DNA of 64,000 nt from Flavobacteriales bacterium (GTDB lineage Bacteria; Bacteroidota; Bacteroidia; Flavobacteriales_F; PHOS-HE28), in assembly GCA_016715895.1 (NCBI GenBank), contig JADJXH010000003.1, forward strand, positions 1,536,501 through 1,600,500, written 5' to 3'. The translations under genes were made by a program, and so were the position numbers. The notes beneath the pieces are model-generated. The model saw only the letters and a list, made by a program, of their open reading frames with translations, was not told the DNA's origin and did not search any database. Below are positions 45,725 to 56,189 of this stretch, in pieces (the stretch's first letter is position 1; the number at the start of each line of letters is the position of its first letter).

Positions 45725-47592
45725 ATGCGCCACGTTCACACGGCAGCGATCGCCGCCCTCGCACTCCTGTTCCATACCGGTACGATCCAGGCACAAGGCT
45801 TCCAATGGTCCACCACGGGCGGTGCCGTTGGCATCAGCAACTCCTACCTGGGGGCCATGGACATCGCCAGGGACCCCTTGGGCAACCTGTACCTCTTCAA
45901 CGATGCGAACACCGCCCAGCAATGCCAGGGGATACGGTGCAGCCCTTGGGCGGAGGCGGAAGCCTGAACACCTTCATCCATAAGTTCGACGCCGATGGCA
46001 TCCTTCAATGGATCCGCCCCGTGGGCCCGTTCTTCCAGCCCTTCTCGATCGAGTGCGATGAGGCGGGCAGCATCTACCTGCTGGGCCGTACGCTCGTGAG
46101 CGACATCATCCTGGCGGACACGGTCCTGAGCGTGACCGCGAACCGGAACCACCTGCTGAAGTTCGCACCCAACGGGGACCTGATCTGGCACCACGACACC
46201 GGAATGCCGCTGACCGGCGGATTTGGCCGCACGACGCTTCTGCATCAGGCGGCCGGCAGGCTGTACTTCCAGAGCAGCAACCTGTCCATGGCGTGCATCG
46301 ACACGTCGGGCGCTCCGATCGGCACGTTCTCCGCAAGCAGCTACGTGCCGCAGACCGCTTTCCAGAACCTGTGGTTCAAAAGCGCGGTACGCCTGAGCAA
46401 TGGCGATGTGGTGGTGGCCGGCGAGCACCGGGGGGAACTGGCCTTCGGCTCGAACTCGAGCCTGCCGGGCGACCCCAATGCAGCGGCCTTGAACCGCTAC
46501 TTCTTTCTGCGACTGGGCCCTGAGCTCGACACGCTCCATTGGTTCACCTCGCACGGCAGCTTCCGAGACCGTTTCCAATATGACATCCCCCTGATCCGTG
46601 ACGGCCTGGACCATGTCTACGCATCCGTCACTTTGAACGCGAACACCCCGATCGTCTTCGGACCGGACCAGATCACCAGCACCTTGGGCAACGGCCTGGA
46701 CGCCATCGTGAAGATGGACGCGAACGGCACCCCGCTTTGGATGCGTGCCCTGCCCAACACCTTGAACAGCGCGTATGCCTTCGCCCTCACGTGGAAGGAC
46801 GACGACAGCGGCCTGCTGGCTTGCGGGCAGTTCACCACGAACATCACCTTCGGAAGCATCACCCTTGCACCTGGGAACACCGGCAGGGGCTTCATCACCG
46901 AGCTGGCCCCCGACGGCACCTTCGTCACGGGCTATGCGAGCGGTACACCCGGCATCCCGCCCGGTCCGGTACAGAGCTGGGGGCAGGCACTGTGCTCCAC
47001 CGGTGGTGGGGAGTACCTCATCACCGGCTTCCTGAACACCCTGTCGAACTGGGAACTGAACTGCACGCCAGTTGTTGCGGACCGCGGCTTCTTCCTGGGT
47101 GCCTTCACCGCCGTTCCGGACAGTGTGCCCACACCCACCATCACGCAATCCGGCGATTCCCTGATCGCCACGCCGGCCTTTGGGGGTGACATCGAGTGGT
47201 TCCTTGATGGGTCGCCGATCCCCGGTGCCTCGGGAGGGAGCATCTCCATCAGCGCGAACGGCAACTACAGCGTCACCTACACCGGTTCCACGGGATGCAC
47301 GGGTACGGCGACCTCCACGACATTCCTTGTGACCACCCTGGGCCTTGCCCACAACGCCAATGTCTCCAGCGTGCTCCTGATGCCCAACCCGACCGAAGGC
47401 CTGCTCCGTGTCTCGGGGCTCAGTGACAATTCGATCATCCGCCTCGTTGACTCCACCGGTCGCACGCTCCATACACATCGGAGCAGCGGCGTAGTGTTAG
47501 TGCTGGATGTGAGCACCCTGCCTTGTGGGCCATACCTGCTGCGCATCGAGTCGGCTGACTCGACGAACACCTTCCGCGTGGTGAAGCAGTAA
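45725..47592 (+). pseudogene. T9SS-exported surface protein, split by a frameshift
   Basis: The signal peptide (MRHVHTAAIAALALLFHTGT, IQAQG) and the first 60 residues are in one frame, which stops at 45967. The rest is in another frame from about 45932 (GDTVQPLGGGGSLNTFIHKF) to 47592. Adding one G to the four-G run at 45928-45931 restores a single protein of about 620 residues. The body has beta-propeller-like repeats (HKFDADGILQWIRPVG, LKFAPNGDLIWHH, IVKMDANGTPLWMRAL). The C-terminus is a T9SS type A sorting domain (LMPNPTEGLLRVSG ... RVVKQ). Decay and sequencing error cannot be told apart here. Confidence 0.82.
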
Positions 47593-47613
47593 CGAGGCTG
47601 AACGAAAGTCGGC

Positions 47614-48942
47614 TTACGGTCGCACGCCGAGCGCAGGCAACAGACCACTGCTTGCGAGCAGCAGGGTCAGCTCGGCGACCTTCGTGTCGAAGCCGGCCAC
47701 CACGGCCTGGCGCTCGGCATTGGCCATGTCGAGCTGGGCCTGACGGAACTGGAGGCCGGTGACCTGGCCGCTCTGGAAGAGCTCCCGGGTGCGCTCGAAG
47801 TTGAGCGTGGCCGTGCGCACTGCGTCCTTCTGGATCCGGAGCACTTCACGCTGAGCACGCCAGGTGGTGTATGCGTTGCGCACATCGCGTTCCACCTGGA
47901 TCCGTGCCTGTTCCTCGGCCAGCTGCGCGCTCTCGGCCCGCAACCTCACCTGTTCCACCTGTGTATTGATCCGTCCACCATCGAACAATGGGATGCTGAG
48001 GGTGAGACCTCCGTTCAACCCCTGGGTATAGGTGCCCAAAACCAGTCCCACGCCGTTCTTCTGGTCACTGATCCCGTAGTTCGCATTGAGGTCGAGTCTC
48101 GGCCAACGGAAGGACGAGGCGATCCGTTCATCCACCTCGGCCGCGCGCACCTGTGCCGTGGCGCTCGCCAATTGCACGTTACCTGCAAGCGCGTCCTGGA
48201 CCAGCTTGTCCTCCGACAGACCTTGGGCATGGTCGACCCGACGCTGCACCACGACCGGTTCCGCCGGTGCGCGTCCGAGCAGCACGTTGAGGTCCCGCGC
48301 GGTGCGCTCGCGGCGCTGGAGCGCGAGCAGGTGGCTGGTGCTGTCGGCCTGGAGGTCCACCGCGGCGTTGAGCACGTCGAGCCGGCCTGCACCACCGAGC
48401 AGCGCCCTGCCCTCCTGGCGGGCATAGCGGTCGTTGGAGATGTCGAGGATCCGTTGGGTGATGGCCACATCCTGGTCCAGTGCCGCCAGCGCGTAGTACA
48501 GGGCGATCACCTGGCCGAGCGTGCCCTCCACTTGCGCGCGCGTGCGCAGGTCGGCGATGTCAGCGGCCAGGCGGTTGCGCTCGAGCGTGGCGAAGTTGCC
48601 CATGCCGTTGAAGAGCGTGTAGGCAAGCCCCACCTGACCGCTGAAGGCCGTGTTCACGACGCCGTTCCGCTCCACATCCGCAATGCCCTCGGCAAAATCC
48701 AGCCTGGTGTCCTGATTGCTGTAGGTGCCGCGCCCGGTGGCATCGAGGCGTGGAAACAGGCCCGCGTTGCCTGCCGTGGCCTGAGCATGGGCGACAGCGG
48801 CCTCATTCCGTGCGATGCGTATGCCATGCTCATTCGCCAGGGCCAGCCTGATGGCCTGATCCAGGCTCAGCGTATCCTGGGCCGCTGCCACCCCGCAGGC
48901 ACCAAGGGCCAGACTAGTCGCGATGTTCCTCCAGGTCCTCAT
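47614..48942 (-). CDS. TolC-family outer membrane efflux protein
   Basis: A 442-residue protein with a signal peptide (cleavage near GVAAAQD) and two OEP repeats rich in long helices (DQAIRLALANEHGIRIARNE, then LFDGGRINTQVEQVRLRAES). It is the outer membrane channel of the efflux system. Its first 29 bases overlap the end of the RND pump gene. It is the last gene of the tetR-adaptor-pump-channel operon. Confidence 0.93.
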   Translation of the reverse strand: MRTWRNIATSLALGACGVAAAQDTLSLDQAIRLALANEHGIRIARNEAAVAHAQATAGNAGLFPRLDATGRGTYSNQDTRLDFAEGIADVERNGVVNTAFSGQVGLAYTLFNGMGNFATLERNRLAADIADLRTRAQVEGTLGQVIALYYALAALDQDVAITQRILDISNDRYARQEGRALLGGAGRLDVLNAAVDLQADSTSHLLALQRRERTARDLNVLLGRAPAEPVVVQRRVDHAQGLSEDKLVQDALAGNVQLASATAQVRAAEVDERIASSFRWPRLDLNANYGISDQKNGVGLVLGTYTQGLNGGLTLSIPLFDGGRINTQVEQVRLRAESAQLAEEQARIQVERDVRNAYTTWRAQREVLRIQKDAVRTATLNFERTRELFQSGQVTGLQFRQAQLDMANAERQAVVAGFDTKVAELTLLLASSGLLPALGVRP

Positions 48943-51900
48943 AGGGCAGTTCTTTCACAGCGGGTTCGACGGATCCCGCGTCGGGCATTTCGGCGTTCCA
49001 GGCCCAGCCCAGCAAGCGGCGGCCTTCATTCAGCGCGGCCAGCAGGATGGGCAGGATGATGAGCGTGACGAAGGTGGCGATGGCCAACCCATAGGCGACG
49101 GTGATGGCCATGGGGATGAGGAACTGCGCCTGGAAGCTCTTGTTGAGCGTGATCGGCAACAGGCCCACCACGGTGGTGAGGGAGGTGAGCAGGATGGGGC
49201 GAAGGCGAGAGAGGGCCGCTCGACGCAGTGCCTCCTTGAACTCCAAGCCCGTCTTCAGGTTGGCATTGAAGGTGCTGATCAACACCAGGGAGTCGTTCAC
49301 CATCACCCCGATGAGCGCGATCATGCCGAAGAAGCTGAAGAGGCTGATCTGCACGCCATGGATCCAATGGCCCCAGGCGATGCCGATGAAACCGAGCGGC
49401 AGGCAGAGCACCACCGTCACCATCTGCCAGAAGCTGCGGAGCGTGAGCACGATCAGGGCGAACATGATGATCAGCGTGATCGGCAGCACCCGCAGCGCAC
49501 TGGCGCCCACCTTCCGGCTCTGCTCGCCCTGGCCCTCGAAGCTGTAGCTGAGGCCCGGGTACTTCGCCAGCAAGGGGACCATGATCTCGGTCGCCACCAC
49601 GCTCTGTGCATCGGTCGCACTTGCACCGCTGCTCGCCAGATCAGCCTCCACGCGCACTTCGCGCTTGCCGTCCAGGTGGTTGATCGCTCGGATGCCCCGT
49701 TCGATGTGGTAACTGACCAGCTCGCTCAGGGGCAACTGCCGGCCGTCGGCCGTGCGGATGCGCATGTCCTCCAGGTCGCGGAGCGACGCGCGGCCCTCCT
49801 CGGCATAGCGCACCCAGATCTTCACCTCGTCCTCGCCGCGCTGCACACGCTGGGTCTCCAATCCGAAAAAGCCCTGACGGACCTGTGCCGCCACATCCTG
49901 CAGCGTCAGACCGAGCAGATGGGCCTTGTCCTTCAGCTTCAGGACAACCTCGCGGTTGCCGGGGCGGTCGCTGTCCACCACATCGCGCAGCATGGGTAGC
50001 TTCTGCAGTTCGCCCCGCAGCTCGGCCTTCGCGGCGTTGAGCTCGGCGAGGTCGTTGCTGCGCAGCGAGACCGATACGGGCTTGCCGAACGGGGTGGCCA
50101 GGCCGAAGGTGAGGTTCTGCACACCGGGCATGAGGCCGGCCCGTTCACGCAACTGGTTGGTGATCTCCTCGGCGCGGAAGCCCCGTTTCTCGCCATCAAG
50201 CAGGATGATATTGAGCTTGCCCTGCTCCGCCCGGGGCCCCAGGATGGTCTGCACCTTGAGGATCACGTCCAGGCTGTCCTCCCGCGCCCCGCGGAGTTCG
50301 TCATTGATGGCCCAGGCCAGCTGCTCGATCCGTTGAAGCTCGGTGAAGACGATGTTCTCCCGCGTACCGGTCACCATCTCCAGATCGACCGCCACATCGT
50401 CGCGTTCGATCACCGGAAAGAAGGTGGTCCGGATGATGCCGGCACCCACGGAACCGATGGTGATGGCCAGCAGGAAGAAGGCGATCCCAAGGGTCAATAC
50501 ACGGTGGCGCATGAACCGGTCGTAGAAGCGACCGTAGCGTACATCGCGGAGCCTGGTCATCAAGCCGTCCATGTAAGCCTCCAGCCTGTTCCTGGTCCCG
50601 CGGCTCAGGCCTTTCGAGTGGGCGACATGCGCGGGCAGGATGAAGGCCGCTTCAATGAGGGAGAACAGGAGCGTGGCGATGACCACGAAGGCAAGTGCCG
50701 GGGCGAAATCGCCCAGCCGTCCCTCGATGAAGAAGAAGGTGCTGAAGGCCGCGATCGTGGTCAAGACGGAGCTGATCACCGCCGGCAACACCTTGTTGAT
50801 GCCCTCGAACGCGGCCTTGATCGGCGGGAGCCCGCGCTCGTACTCCTGATAGATGCTCTCGGTGATCACGATGCCATCGTCCACCAGGATGCCCACGACG
50901 AGGATCATCCCGAAGAGGCTCATGACATTGATGGTGATGAAGCCGGGCGCGAGGATGAACATGCCGGCGAACGCCACCGGGATGCTCAGGGCCACCCAGA
51001 AGGCCAGTCGCCAGTTGAGGAAGAGCGCGAGCACGATGACCACCAGGAAGAAGCCCTGGATGCCGTTCTCCAGCAGCATGGCGATGCGCTGGCGCAGCAC
51101 GGTGGTCGCATCATTGATCAGCGTGGCCCGGACCGGCCCTCCACGCTCATTGAAGCTCTCCATGTACTTCATGGTGCTCTCCGCGATGAACAGGATGTCC
51201 TCGCTCACCGTGCTGCTCACGTTCACCACCACGGCCGGGCTGCCGTTCACGAAGTTGCGCGCCGGGTCCTCCGCCCAGGTGTCGCGCACATCGGCCACGT
51301 CCCTCAGGCGCAGTACGCGGCCATCACTGCCGGCGCGGAGCACCACGTTGCGCAGGCCCTCGGCATCCTGGCGCTTGTCACGCACCCGGATCAACAGCTC
51401 CTCGTCGCTGGTCTTGATCTTGCCACCGGTGAGGTCGAGGTTGGCGCCCCGCACGGCGGCCGCCGCCTGGGCGAAGCTGAGCTCGTTGGCCCGCAGATCG
51501 GCCTCACGGAAGGCCACCTCCACCTCCTCATCCGGGTAGCCGGTGACCTCCACCTTGCTGATGCCCCCGATGGACCGGAGGTCCTGCTCCACGCGGCGGG
51601 CGATCAGCTTCAGCGCCTTTAGGTCCACACCATCGCCGCTGAGCGCGAAGGTGACCGCAGGGCGGATGTTCTCCAGCTTGAAGGTCCGTATCGGCTCCAT
51701 GCCGTCGGGCAGCGTGGGGATGCGCTCCACCGCGTTCTTCACATCCTGCAGCACCACGTCGACATCGTAGCCCTTGATCACTTCCACGGTGATCACACCC
51801 CCGTTCTCCTGGCTGATGCTGCTGATGCGTTCGACACCGGTGACACCCTTGAGGTCGTCCTCGATGCGCAGCACCACGCCCTCCTCCACCTCTTCCGGAG

Positions 51901-52066
51901 CGGCACCGGGATAGAGGATCTGCACCTGGATGGTGCGGCTCTCCACCTCGGGGAAGAGCGAACTGCGCGTGCTCTTCAGGCCGAAGAAGCCGAAGATGAA
52001 GATGAGCACCATGACGGTGTCCACCGCCACGCTGTACCTGATGAAGTAGGCAGTGAGTCCCTTCAT
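48914..52066 (-). CDS. RND efflux pump permease (AcrB/AcrD/AcrF family)
   Basis: A 1050-residue inner membrane pump of full family length. It has the N-terminal helix (DTVMVLIFIFGFFGLKSTRSS), the periplasmic entry GAAPEEVEEGVV and the duplicated membrane bundles (FILAPGFITINVMSLFGMILVVGILVDDG and FFGMIALIGVMVNDSLVLI, cited by their Gly-Ile-Leu-Val-Asp-Asp and Val-Asn-Asp-Ser segments). It should use the proton gradient to export drugs or lipophilic compounds. It overlaps the adaptor gene by four bases. Confidence 0.94.
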   Translation of the reverse strand: MKGLTAYFIRYSVAVDTVMVLIFIFGFFGLKSTRSSLFPEVESRTIQVQILYPGAAPEEVEEGVVLRIEDDLKGVTGVERISSISQENGGVITVEVIKGYDVDVVLQDVKNAVERIPTLPDGMEPIRTFKLENIRPAVTFALSGDGVDLKALKLIARRVEQDLRSIGGISKVEVTGYPDEEVEVAFREADLRANELSFAQAAAAVRGANLDLTGGKIKTSDEELLIRVRDKRQDAEGLRNVVLRAGSDGRVLRLRDVADVRDTWAEDPARNFVNGSPAVVVNVSSTVSEDILFIAESTMKYMESFNERGGPVRATLINDATTVLRQRIAMLLENGIQGFFLVVIVLALFLNWRLAFWVALSIPVAFAGMFILAPGFITINVMSLFGMILVVGILVDDGIVITESIYQEYERGLPPIKAAFEGINKVLPAVISSVLTTIAAFSTFFFIEGRLGDFAPALAFVVIATLLFSLIEAAFILPAHVAHSKGLSRGTRNRLEAYMDGLMTRLRDVRYGRFYDRFMRHRVLTLGIAFFLLAITIGSVGAGIIRTTFFPVIERDDVAVDLEMVTGTRENIVFTELQRIEQLAWAINDELRGAREDSLDVILKVQTILGPRAEQGKLNIILLDGEKRGFRAEEITNQLRERAGLMPGVQNLTFGLATPFGKPVSVSLRSNDLAELNAAKAELRGELQKLPMLRDVVDSDRPGNREVVLKLKDKAHLLGLTLQDVAAQVRQGFFGLETQRVQRGEDEVKIWVRYAEEGRASLRDLEDMRIRTADGRQLPLSELVSYHIERGIRAINHLDGKREVRVEADLASSGASATDAQSVVATEIMVPLLAKYPGLSYSFEGQGEQSRKVGASALRVLPITLIIMFALIVLTLRSFWQMVTVVLCLPLGFIGIAWGHWIHGVQISLFSFFGMIALIGVMVNDSLVLISTFNANLKTGLEFKEALRRAALSRLRPILLTSLTTVVGLLPITLNKSFQAQFLIPMAITVAYGLAIATFVTLIILPILLAALNEGRRLLGWAWNAEMPDAGSVEPAVKELPYEDLEEHRD

Positions 52067-53187
52067 GGTTTCACCGGTGCTACCCGCATGCCCTCAAAGG
52101 CCCCGCTGAGGCGGTCGGTCACCACCACCTGTCCATCGCTCAGGCCCTGTACCACGGCCTGCTCCACGCCTTGATGCAGAATGGAGACCGGCTGCTTCGC
52201 GAGGACACTGTCCTTCACGGTGTACAGCGCGCCATCCTCAAGGAGTGCGCTGCGCGGCACGCTCACCGCCTCGTTCAAGGAGCCCGCCTCGATGCGTCCG
52301 CTGAGGTACTGGCCATCGCGCAGCCCCCTGCCCTCCACCTGCACGAAGAGCTTCACGGTCTGGGTGGAGACATCAATGCTCTCGCCGAGGCGCAGGATGC
52401 GTCCGGTCCAGCTGCCCGGGCCTTCGGTGCTGGTGAGCCGGAGGGTATCGCCCACCTTCACCAGGGACAGTTCACCTGCACCGATGGCGGTCTCCAGTTC
52501 GAGCGAGGTGGGGGCGATGAACTCGCCCAGCCGGGTGCCGGGAGTAACAATGGTGCCGGGTTCCACACCGGCCGCAGCCACAACCCCATCGAAGGCGGCG
52601 GGGATGGCATACTTGCCGAGGCGCTCGTACAACGCCCGGATGCTGTAATACTGATCGAGCACGCCACGACCTGCCAGGTAGTTGCGCTCCTGCTCACTCT
52701 CCAACTTGGGGAGCTCGGGCAGCACGCCATCCACCGGAACGCTCTTCAGATAGTCCTCCCACTTGACGGCCTGCCCGGGCAGGTCGATGCGGAGGTCGGG
52801 CACCAGCTGCACCAGCGTGCGCAGGAAGGCGCTCTGCTGCGCGTTGATCTGGGCTCGCACCTCCCCATCATCGATGCGGAAGAGCACCTCGCCCCGGGTG
52901 AAGGTCATGCCTTCACGGAAGGCCTTGCCGGTGCGCTGGAGCGTGCCGCCGACCTCGGCGGTGATGAGCATGCGGTCCATGGCCCGCAGGCGACCGGTGA
53001 TGGGAATGCTGAGCCGCACCGGACCGTTCTCCGCAGTAAGGGTGCGCACGGCGCGGGTCTGTGCGGGCGGCTCGGTGCGTGGCGGCGACGTGCGGCTCTC
53101 CTTCAACTTGTTGCACGTGCCCACGCCCCCCACGATGAGGAGGAGGCCGAGCACGATGGTGAGCCTACGCTTGAGAAGGTCGTTCAT
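52063..53187 (-). CDS. RND periplasmic adaptor (membrane fusion) protein
   Basis: A 374-residue HlyD-type adaptor. It has one N-terminal membrane anchor (RRLTIVLGLLLIVGGVGTC), a lipoyl/barrel-sandwich part (ITAEVGGTLQRTGKAFREGM ... VVAAAGVEPGTIVTPGTRLG) and a beta-barrel/MP domain (VSVPRSALLEDGALYTV). The start MNDLLKRRL overlaps the tetR stop by four bases (ATGA); the much longer upstream frame is a shadow of tetR. It couples pump and channel across the periplasm. Confidence 0.92.
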   Translation of the reverse strand: MNDLLKRRLTIVLGLLLIVGGVGTCNKLKESRTSPPRTEPPAQTRAVRTLTAENGPVRLSIPITGRLRAMDRMLITAEVGGTLQRTGKAFREGMTFTRGEVLFRIDDGEVRAQINAQQSAFLRTLVQLVPDLRIDLPGQAVKWEDYLKSVPVDGVLPELPKLESEQERNYLAGRGVLDQYYSIRALYERLGKYAIPAAFDGVVAAAGVEPGTIVTPGTRLGEFIAPTSLELETAIGAGELSLVKVGDTLRLTSTEGPGSWTGRILRLGESIDVSTQTVKLFVQVEGRGLRDGQYLSGRIEAGSLNEAVSVPRSALLEDGALYTVKDSVLAKQPVSILHQGVEQAVVQGLSDGQVVVTDRLSGAFEGMRVAPVKP

Positions 53188-53795
53188 GCGCGGATGGATC
53201 GGATGATGAATTCGGGGACGGTCCTGCGGCGCCTGAGGATCATGCGCCGGAAGGCCTCGTCGTTCATGCCATGAAGGTGCGTGAGCATGGGCCGCGCGAT
53301 GAAGGGGTGGGCGCATAACGCCATGATGTTCACCAGCAGTTCGCGGGGATCGATGTCGATGATGGCGCCTCGCTCCCGGGCCTGCTCGAAGAGCTTGAGG
53401 TAGTGCGCGCGCCCGGCCTTGCCCCGGTCGATGAACTCGAGCAGGTGCTGCGGATCGCGGTTGAGCTCGGTGATGAGGAACTGCGGCAACAGGGGCTCCT
53501 CGAGCATGCGGTCCAGGTAGGTGGACACGAACTGCTCGATGCCCTCGAACAGGTCGTTGCTCCTTTCCAGCACCTGCCAGATGCAGGTGAACTGCCGCTC
53601 GGCGCTGCCCTTGAACACCCCTTCGAACAGGCGTTGCTTGTCGCGGTAATAGTAGTGCAGCAGCGCCTTGTTGATGCCGGCCTCGTCGGCCACCTCCTGC
53701 ATGCGCGCGCCGGCCATGCCCTTGCGCGTGAACACGCGGCGGGCCGCTTCCAGGATGCGCTCCTGGGCACCTTGTTCCCTGGCGGTACCGGACAT
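53184..53795 (-). CDS. TetR-family repressor of the efflux operon
   Basis: A 203-residue regulator. The N-terminal helix-turn-helix is RILEAARRVFTRKGMAGARM, EVADEAGINKALLHYYYRDK, with the usual HYYYRDK end. The C-terminal ligand domain is unassigned. It is the first gene of the efflux operon, and a perfect palindrome lies at its promoter, so it probably represses itself and the pump until a substrate binds. Confidence 0.92.
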   Translation of the reverse strand: MSGTAREQGAQERILEAARRVFTRKGMAGARMQEVADEAGINKALLHYYYRDKQRLFEGVFKGSAERQFTCIWQVLERSNDLFEGIEQFVSTYLDRMLEEPLLPQFLITELNRDPQHLLEFIDRGKAGRAHYLKLFEQARERGAIIDIDPRELLVNIMALCAHPFIARPMLTHLHGMNDEAFRRMILRRRRTVPEFIIRSIRA

Positions 53796-53807
53796 GCGGC
53801 CGCAATA

Positions 53808-53823
53808 TTAACCAATTGGTTAA
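53808..53823. promoter_or_regulatory. TetR operator at its own promoter
   Basis: TTAACCAATTGGTTAA is a perfect 16-base palindrome 12 bases upstream of tetR. It overlaps a -7-like TAATATTG on the minus strand. Confidence 0.75.
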
Positions 53824-53842
53824 ACCGCATGGTGAATCCGGT

Positions 53843-54964
53843 TCACCGCACCTCCTCCCACCACCGCTCGCTCGAGACAGGCCCCAGCGTGCTGACGATC
53901 CGCCCGATCCGGGGGGTGAACAGAGGCAGACGCATTTCCCCCGCAGTTCCCGTGATGCGTTGGATGGACTCCTTCCACGGGTGCAGACCGAGCGCGAACT
54001 GCGCCCAGTGGATCGGCATGAGCACATCCGCGTTCATGTCCCTGGCAGCCTGTGCGGTCTGCTCGGGGAACATGTGGATCTGCGGCCAGTATTCACTGTA
54101 CGCCCCGCATTCCAGCATGGCGAGGTCGAAGCGGCCGAAGCGGTCACCAAGCTCCTTGAAGGTCTTGGAGTACCCTGAATCGGCACCGAAGTAGATACGC
54201 TTGGACCCCTCCAGCACGAACGAACCCCAAAGGGTGCTGAACCGGTTGGTGAGCCCGCGGCCGGTGAAGTGGCGTGTGGGGGCGAACGTGAGCTTCACAG
54301 GCCCGACGACGACCTCCTCCCACCAGGCCAGCTCCGTGATCGAGGCCGCCTTCACACCCCACCGCTCCAGATGGGCGCCCACACCCAGTGCGGTGATGGT
54401 CCGGCCCACCTTGTCCTTGGCGACAAGCTGGGTGATGGTCTCGTGGCAGAGATGATCGTAGTGATCGTGCGAGAGCAGCAGCACATCGATCGGCGGCAGC
54501 TGGTCGACGGTGACCCGCTCCGTGTACGGGAAGCGCTTCGGGCCGGCGAACGTGAAGGTGCTGGCCCGCTCGCCGAAGACGGGATCCGTGAGGAAGGTGA
54601 TCCCGTTCAGCTTGATGAGCACGCACGAATGCCCGAGCCAGCAGACCGCGACCTCATCGGCCGGCACCTTATCCCAAGCTCCACGATCGAAGGCCACGGT
54701 GGGCAGTGCTGCCATGGGTTCGCGGCCGTCAGCGCCCTTCAGCATGGTCCACATCACCTTCAGCATCACGGTGAAGGGCATGTTCATGTCGGTGGGTTCC
54801 AGGTTGTGGAGCTTGCCCTCACGATAGTTCGGCAGGGACCTGATCCGTTCGAGGCGTTCGCCCGCGGGGTCGCCACCGATGCGATCGGCGGTGCGGAAAT
54901 AGAGCAGGACGGCCAGCACCACGGCCAGCGGAAGTGCGACAGCGGGGATCCACATGCAACGCAA
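53843..54964 (-). CDS. MBL-fold metallo-hydrolase (NAPE-PLD/UlaG-like) with N-terminal anchor
   Basis: A 373-residue protein with an N-terminal membrane helix (IPAVALPLAVVLAVLLYF) and a beta-lactamase-fold hydrolase domain. The metal ligands are in LLLSHDHYDHL (HxHxDH), TRHFTG, and FGADSGYS, with a late His in MPIHWAQF. GHSCVLIKLNGITFLTDPVFG is typical of the NAPE-phospholipase D/UlaG branch. A phospholipid or related phosphodiester substrate is possible. It stands apart from the efflux operon, with 47 bases between its stop and the tetR start. Confidence 0.88.
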   Translation of the reverse strand: MRCMWIPAVALPLAVVLAVLLYFRTADRIGGDPAGERLERIRSLPNYREGKLHNLEPTDMNMPFTVMLKVMWTMLKGADGREPMAALPTVAFDRGAWDKVPADEVAVCWLGHSCVLIKLNGITFLTDPVFGERASTFTFAGPKRFPYTERVTVDQLPPIDVLLLSHDHYDHLCHETITQLVAKDKVGRTITALGVGAHLERWGVKAASITELAWWEEVVVGPVKLTFAPTRHFTGRGLTNRFSTLWGSFVLEGSKRIYFGADSGYSKTFKELGDRFGRFDLAMLECGAYSEYWPQIHMFPEQTAQAARDMNADVLMPIHWAQFALGLHPWKESIQRITGTAGEMRLPLFTPRIGRIVSTLGPVSSERWWEEVR

Positions 54965-54981
54965 AGGTCCGTCAGTGAGCT

Positions 54982-54989
54982 AGCTTTCG
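54982..54989 (+). promoter_or_regulatory. Candidate -7 box for the Kelch protein operon
   Basis: TAGCTTTC, one base off TAnnTTTG, ends three bases before the ATG at 54993 and nine before the ATG at 54999. The leader would be very short or absent. Confidence 0.45.
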
Positions 54990-54992
54990 CTC

Positions 54993-56186
54993 ATGCGCAT
55001 GCGTTCACTGCTGGTCACCGCCCTGCTGCACGCCGGACCATCCGGCGCCCAGGGCTGGGTGCAGCTGCCCGACCTGCCCGCCGTGGCCCGGGATGATGCA
55101 TCGGCCTTTGCGGCGGACAGTGCGGTGTTCGTCGGCACGGGCATGGACGTGGGGTTCCAGCTGACGAACGACTGGCACCGGTGGGACCCGGCCACGGCCA
55201 CCTGGAGCACGATCGCACCGATGCCCGCCACGCCGCGGCAGTACGGTACGGGCTTCAGCGTGGGCGGCTTCGGATACCACTTCGGCGGTGTGGAAGCGGC
55301 GGGGCTCAGCAACGAGCTCTTCGTGTACCTTCCCGTGAACGAGGTGTGGTACGCGCTCGACACCATGCCGGGCCTGCCGCGGAGCGGCAGCGCGTCCTTC
55401 GTGCTCGGTGTGCGCGCCTTCATCGTGGGAGGGCGGGTGGGACCGGGCACGACCCTGACCGACGAGCTGTGGGAGTACTTCCCGTTCCTGAACACCTGGC
55501 TGCCGCGTCCACCGATGCCCGGTCCGCCCCGGCACCTCGCCGCGGTGTTCGCCCAGGGAAGCAAGGCCTATGTGGTGGGCGGACGCGCGGGCGACGGCAG
55601 CGCCCTGAACGATGGCTGGTGTTACGACGGCATCACCGACAGTTGGTCGGCCATCGCGCCATTGCCGGCCGCTGGACGTTTCGGGGCCGAGGGCTTCCGA
55701 TGGCCCGGTGGCGGCATCGTGCTGGCTGGCGCCACGTCGGACAGCACCTTCCTGCGCGAGTGCTGGCGCTATGATGAGGCCACGGACAGCTGGTCCCCCC
55801 TGCCCGAGTTCCCGGGCGCCGCACGGAAGGGTGGCACCGGCGCGGTGGTCGACGGGGTGGTCCACTATGGCACGGGAAGCGACGGCACGCAGCGCTACGC
55901 GGATTGGTGGGCCCTGCATGCGGATGTGGGCCTCCAGCAGGCCGATGTGCCCACCCGGATCGTGGCCCATCCGAACCCGACCGCCGGCGACCTTCATCTC
56001 ACCGGCATCCGCTCAGGCGCTCCACTGCCGCTCAGCATCCTGGATCCCGCTGGACGAGCTGTGCGTACGGGGACGTACGCTGCGGACCGCATCGTGGACG
56101 TGTCCGGCCTTCCACCCGGCACCTATCACCTTGTGCTGCACGCGCCGGGTGGCCCTCACACCGTGCGGTTCATCCGCATCCCCTGA
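54993..56186 (+). CDS. Secreted Kelch-repeat beta-propeller protein with T9SS type A sorting domain
   Basis: A 397-residue exported protein with a short signal peptide (LLVTALLHAGPSGAQG). About six Kelch blades follow, each with a GG pair and a W-x-P segment (FGYHFGG, AFIVGGRVG, KAYVVGGRAG, CWRYDEATDSWSPLP). The end is a T9SS sorting domain (IVAHPNPTAGDLHLTG ... VRFIRIP). The second Met, six bases on, may be the true start. It likely acts on the surface in binding. It is followed by a methyltransferase gene three bases later. Confidence 0.87.
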   Translation: MRMRSLLVTALLHAGPSGAQGWVQLPDLPAVARDDASAFAADSAVFVGTGMDVGFQLTNDWHRWDPATATWSTIAPMPATPRQYGTGFSVGGFGYHFGGVEAAGLSNELFVYLPVNEVWYALDTMPGLPRSGSASFVLGVRAFIVGGRVGPGTTLTDELWEYFPFLNTWLPRPPMPGPPRHLAAVFAQGSKAYVVGGRAGDGSALNDGWCYDGITDSWSAIAPLPAAGRFGAEGFRWPGGGIVLAGATSDSTFLRECWRYDEATDSWSPLPEFPGAARKGGTGAVVDGVVHYGTGSDGTQRYADWWALHADVGLQQADVPTRIVAHPNPTAGDLHLTGIRSGAPLPLSILDPAGRAVRTGTYAADRIVDVSGLPPGTYHLVLHAPGGPHTVRFIRIP

Positions 56187-56189
56187 CCC

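Noticed and set aside
45635..45967. A separate 110-residue secreted protein
   Set aside because: It has the signal peptide and first part of the frameshifted T9SS gene; one added G joins it to the next frame.
52063..54027. A 654-residue version of the adaptor protein
   Set aside because: The extra N-terminal half is the tetR gene in another frame; the anchor helix and the ATGA overlap set the start at 53187.
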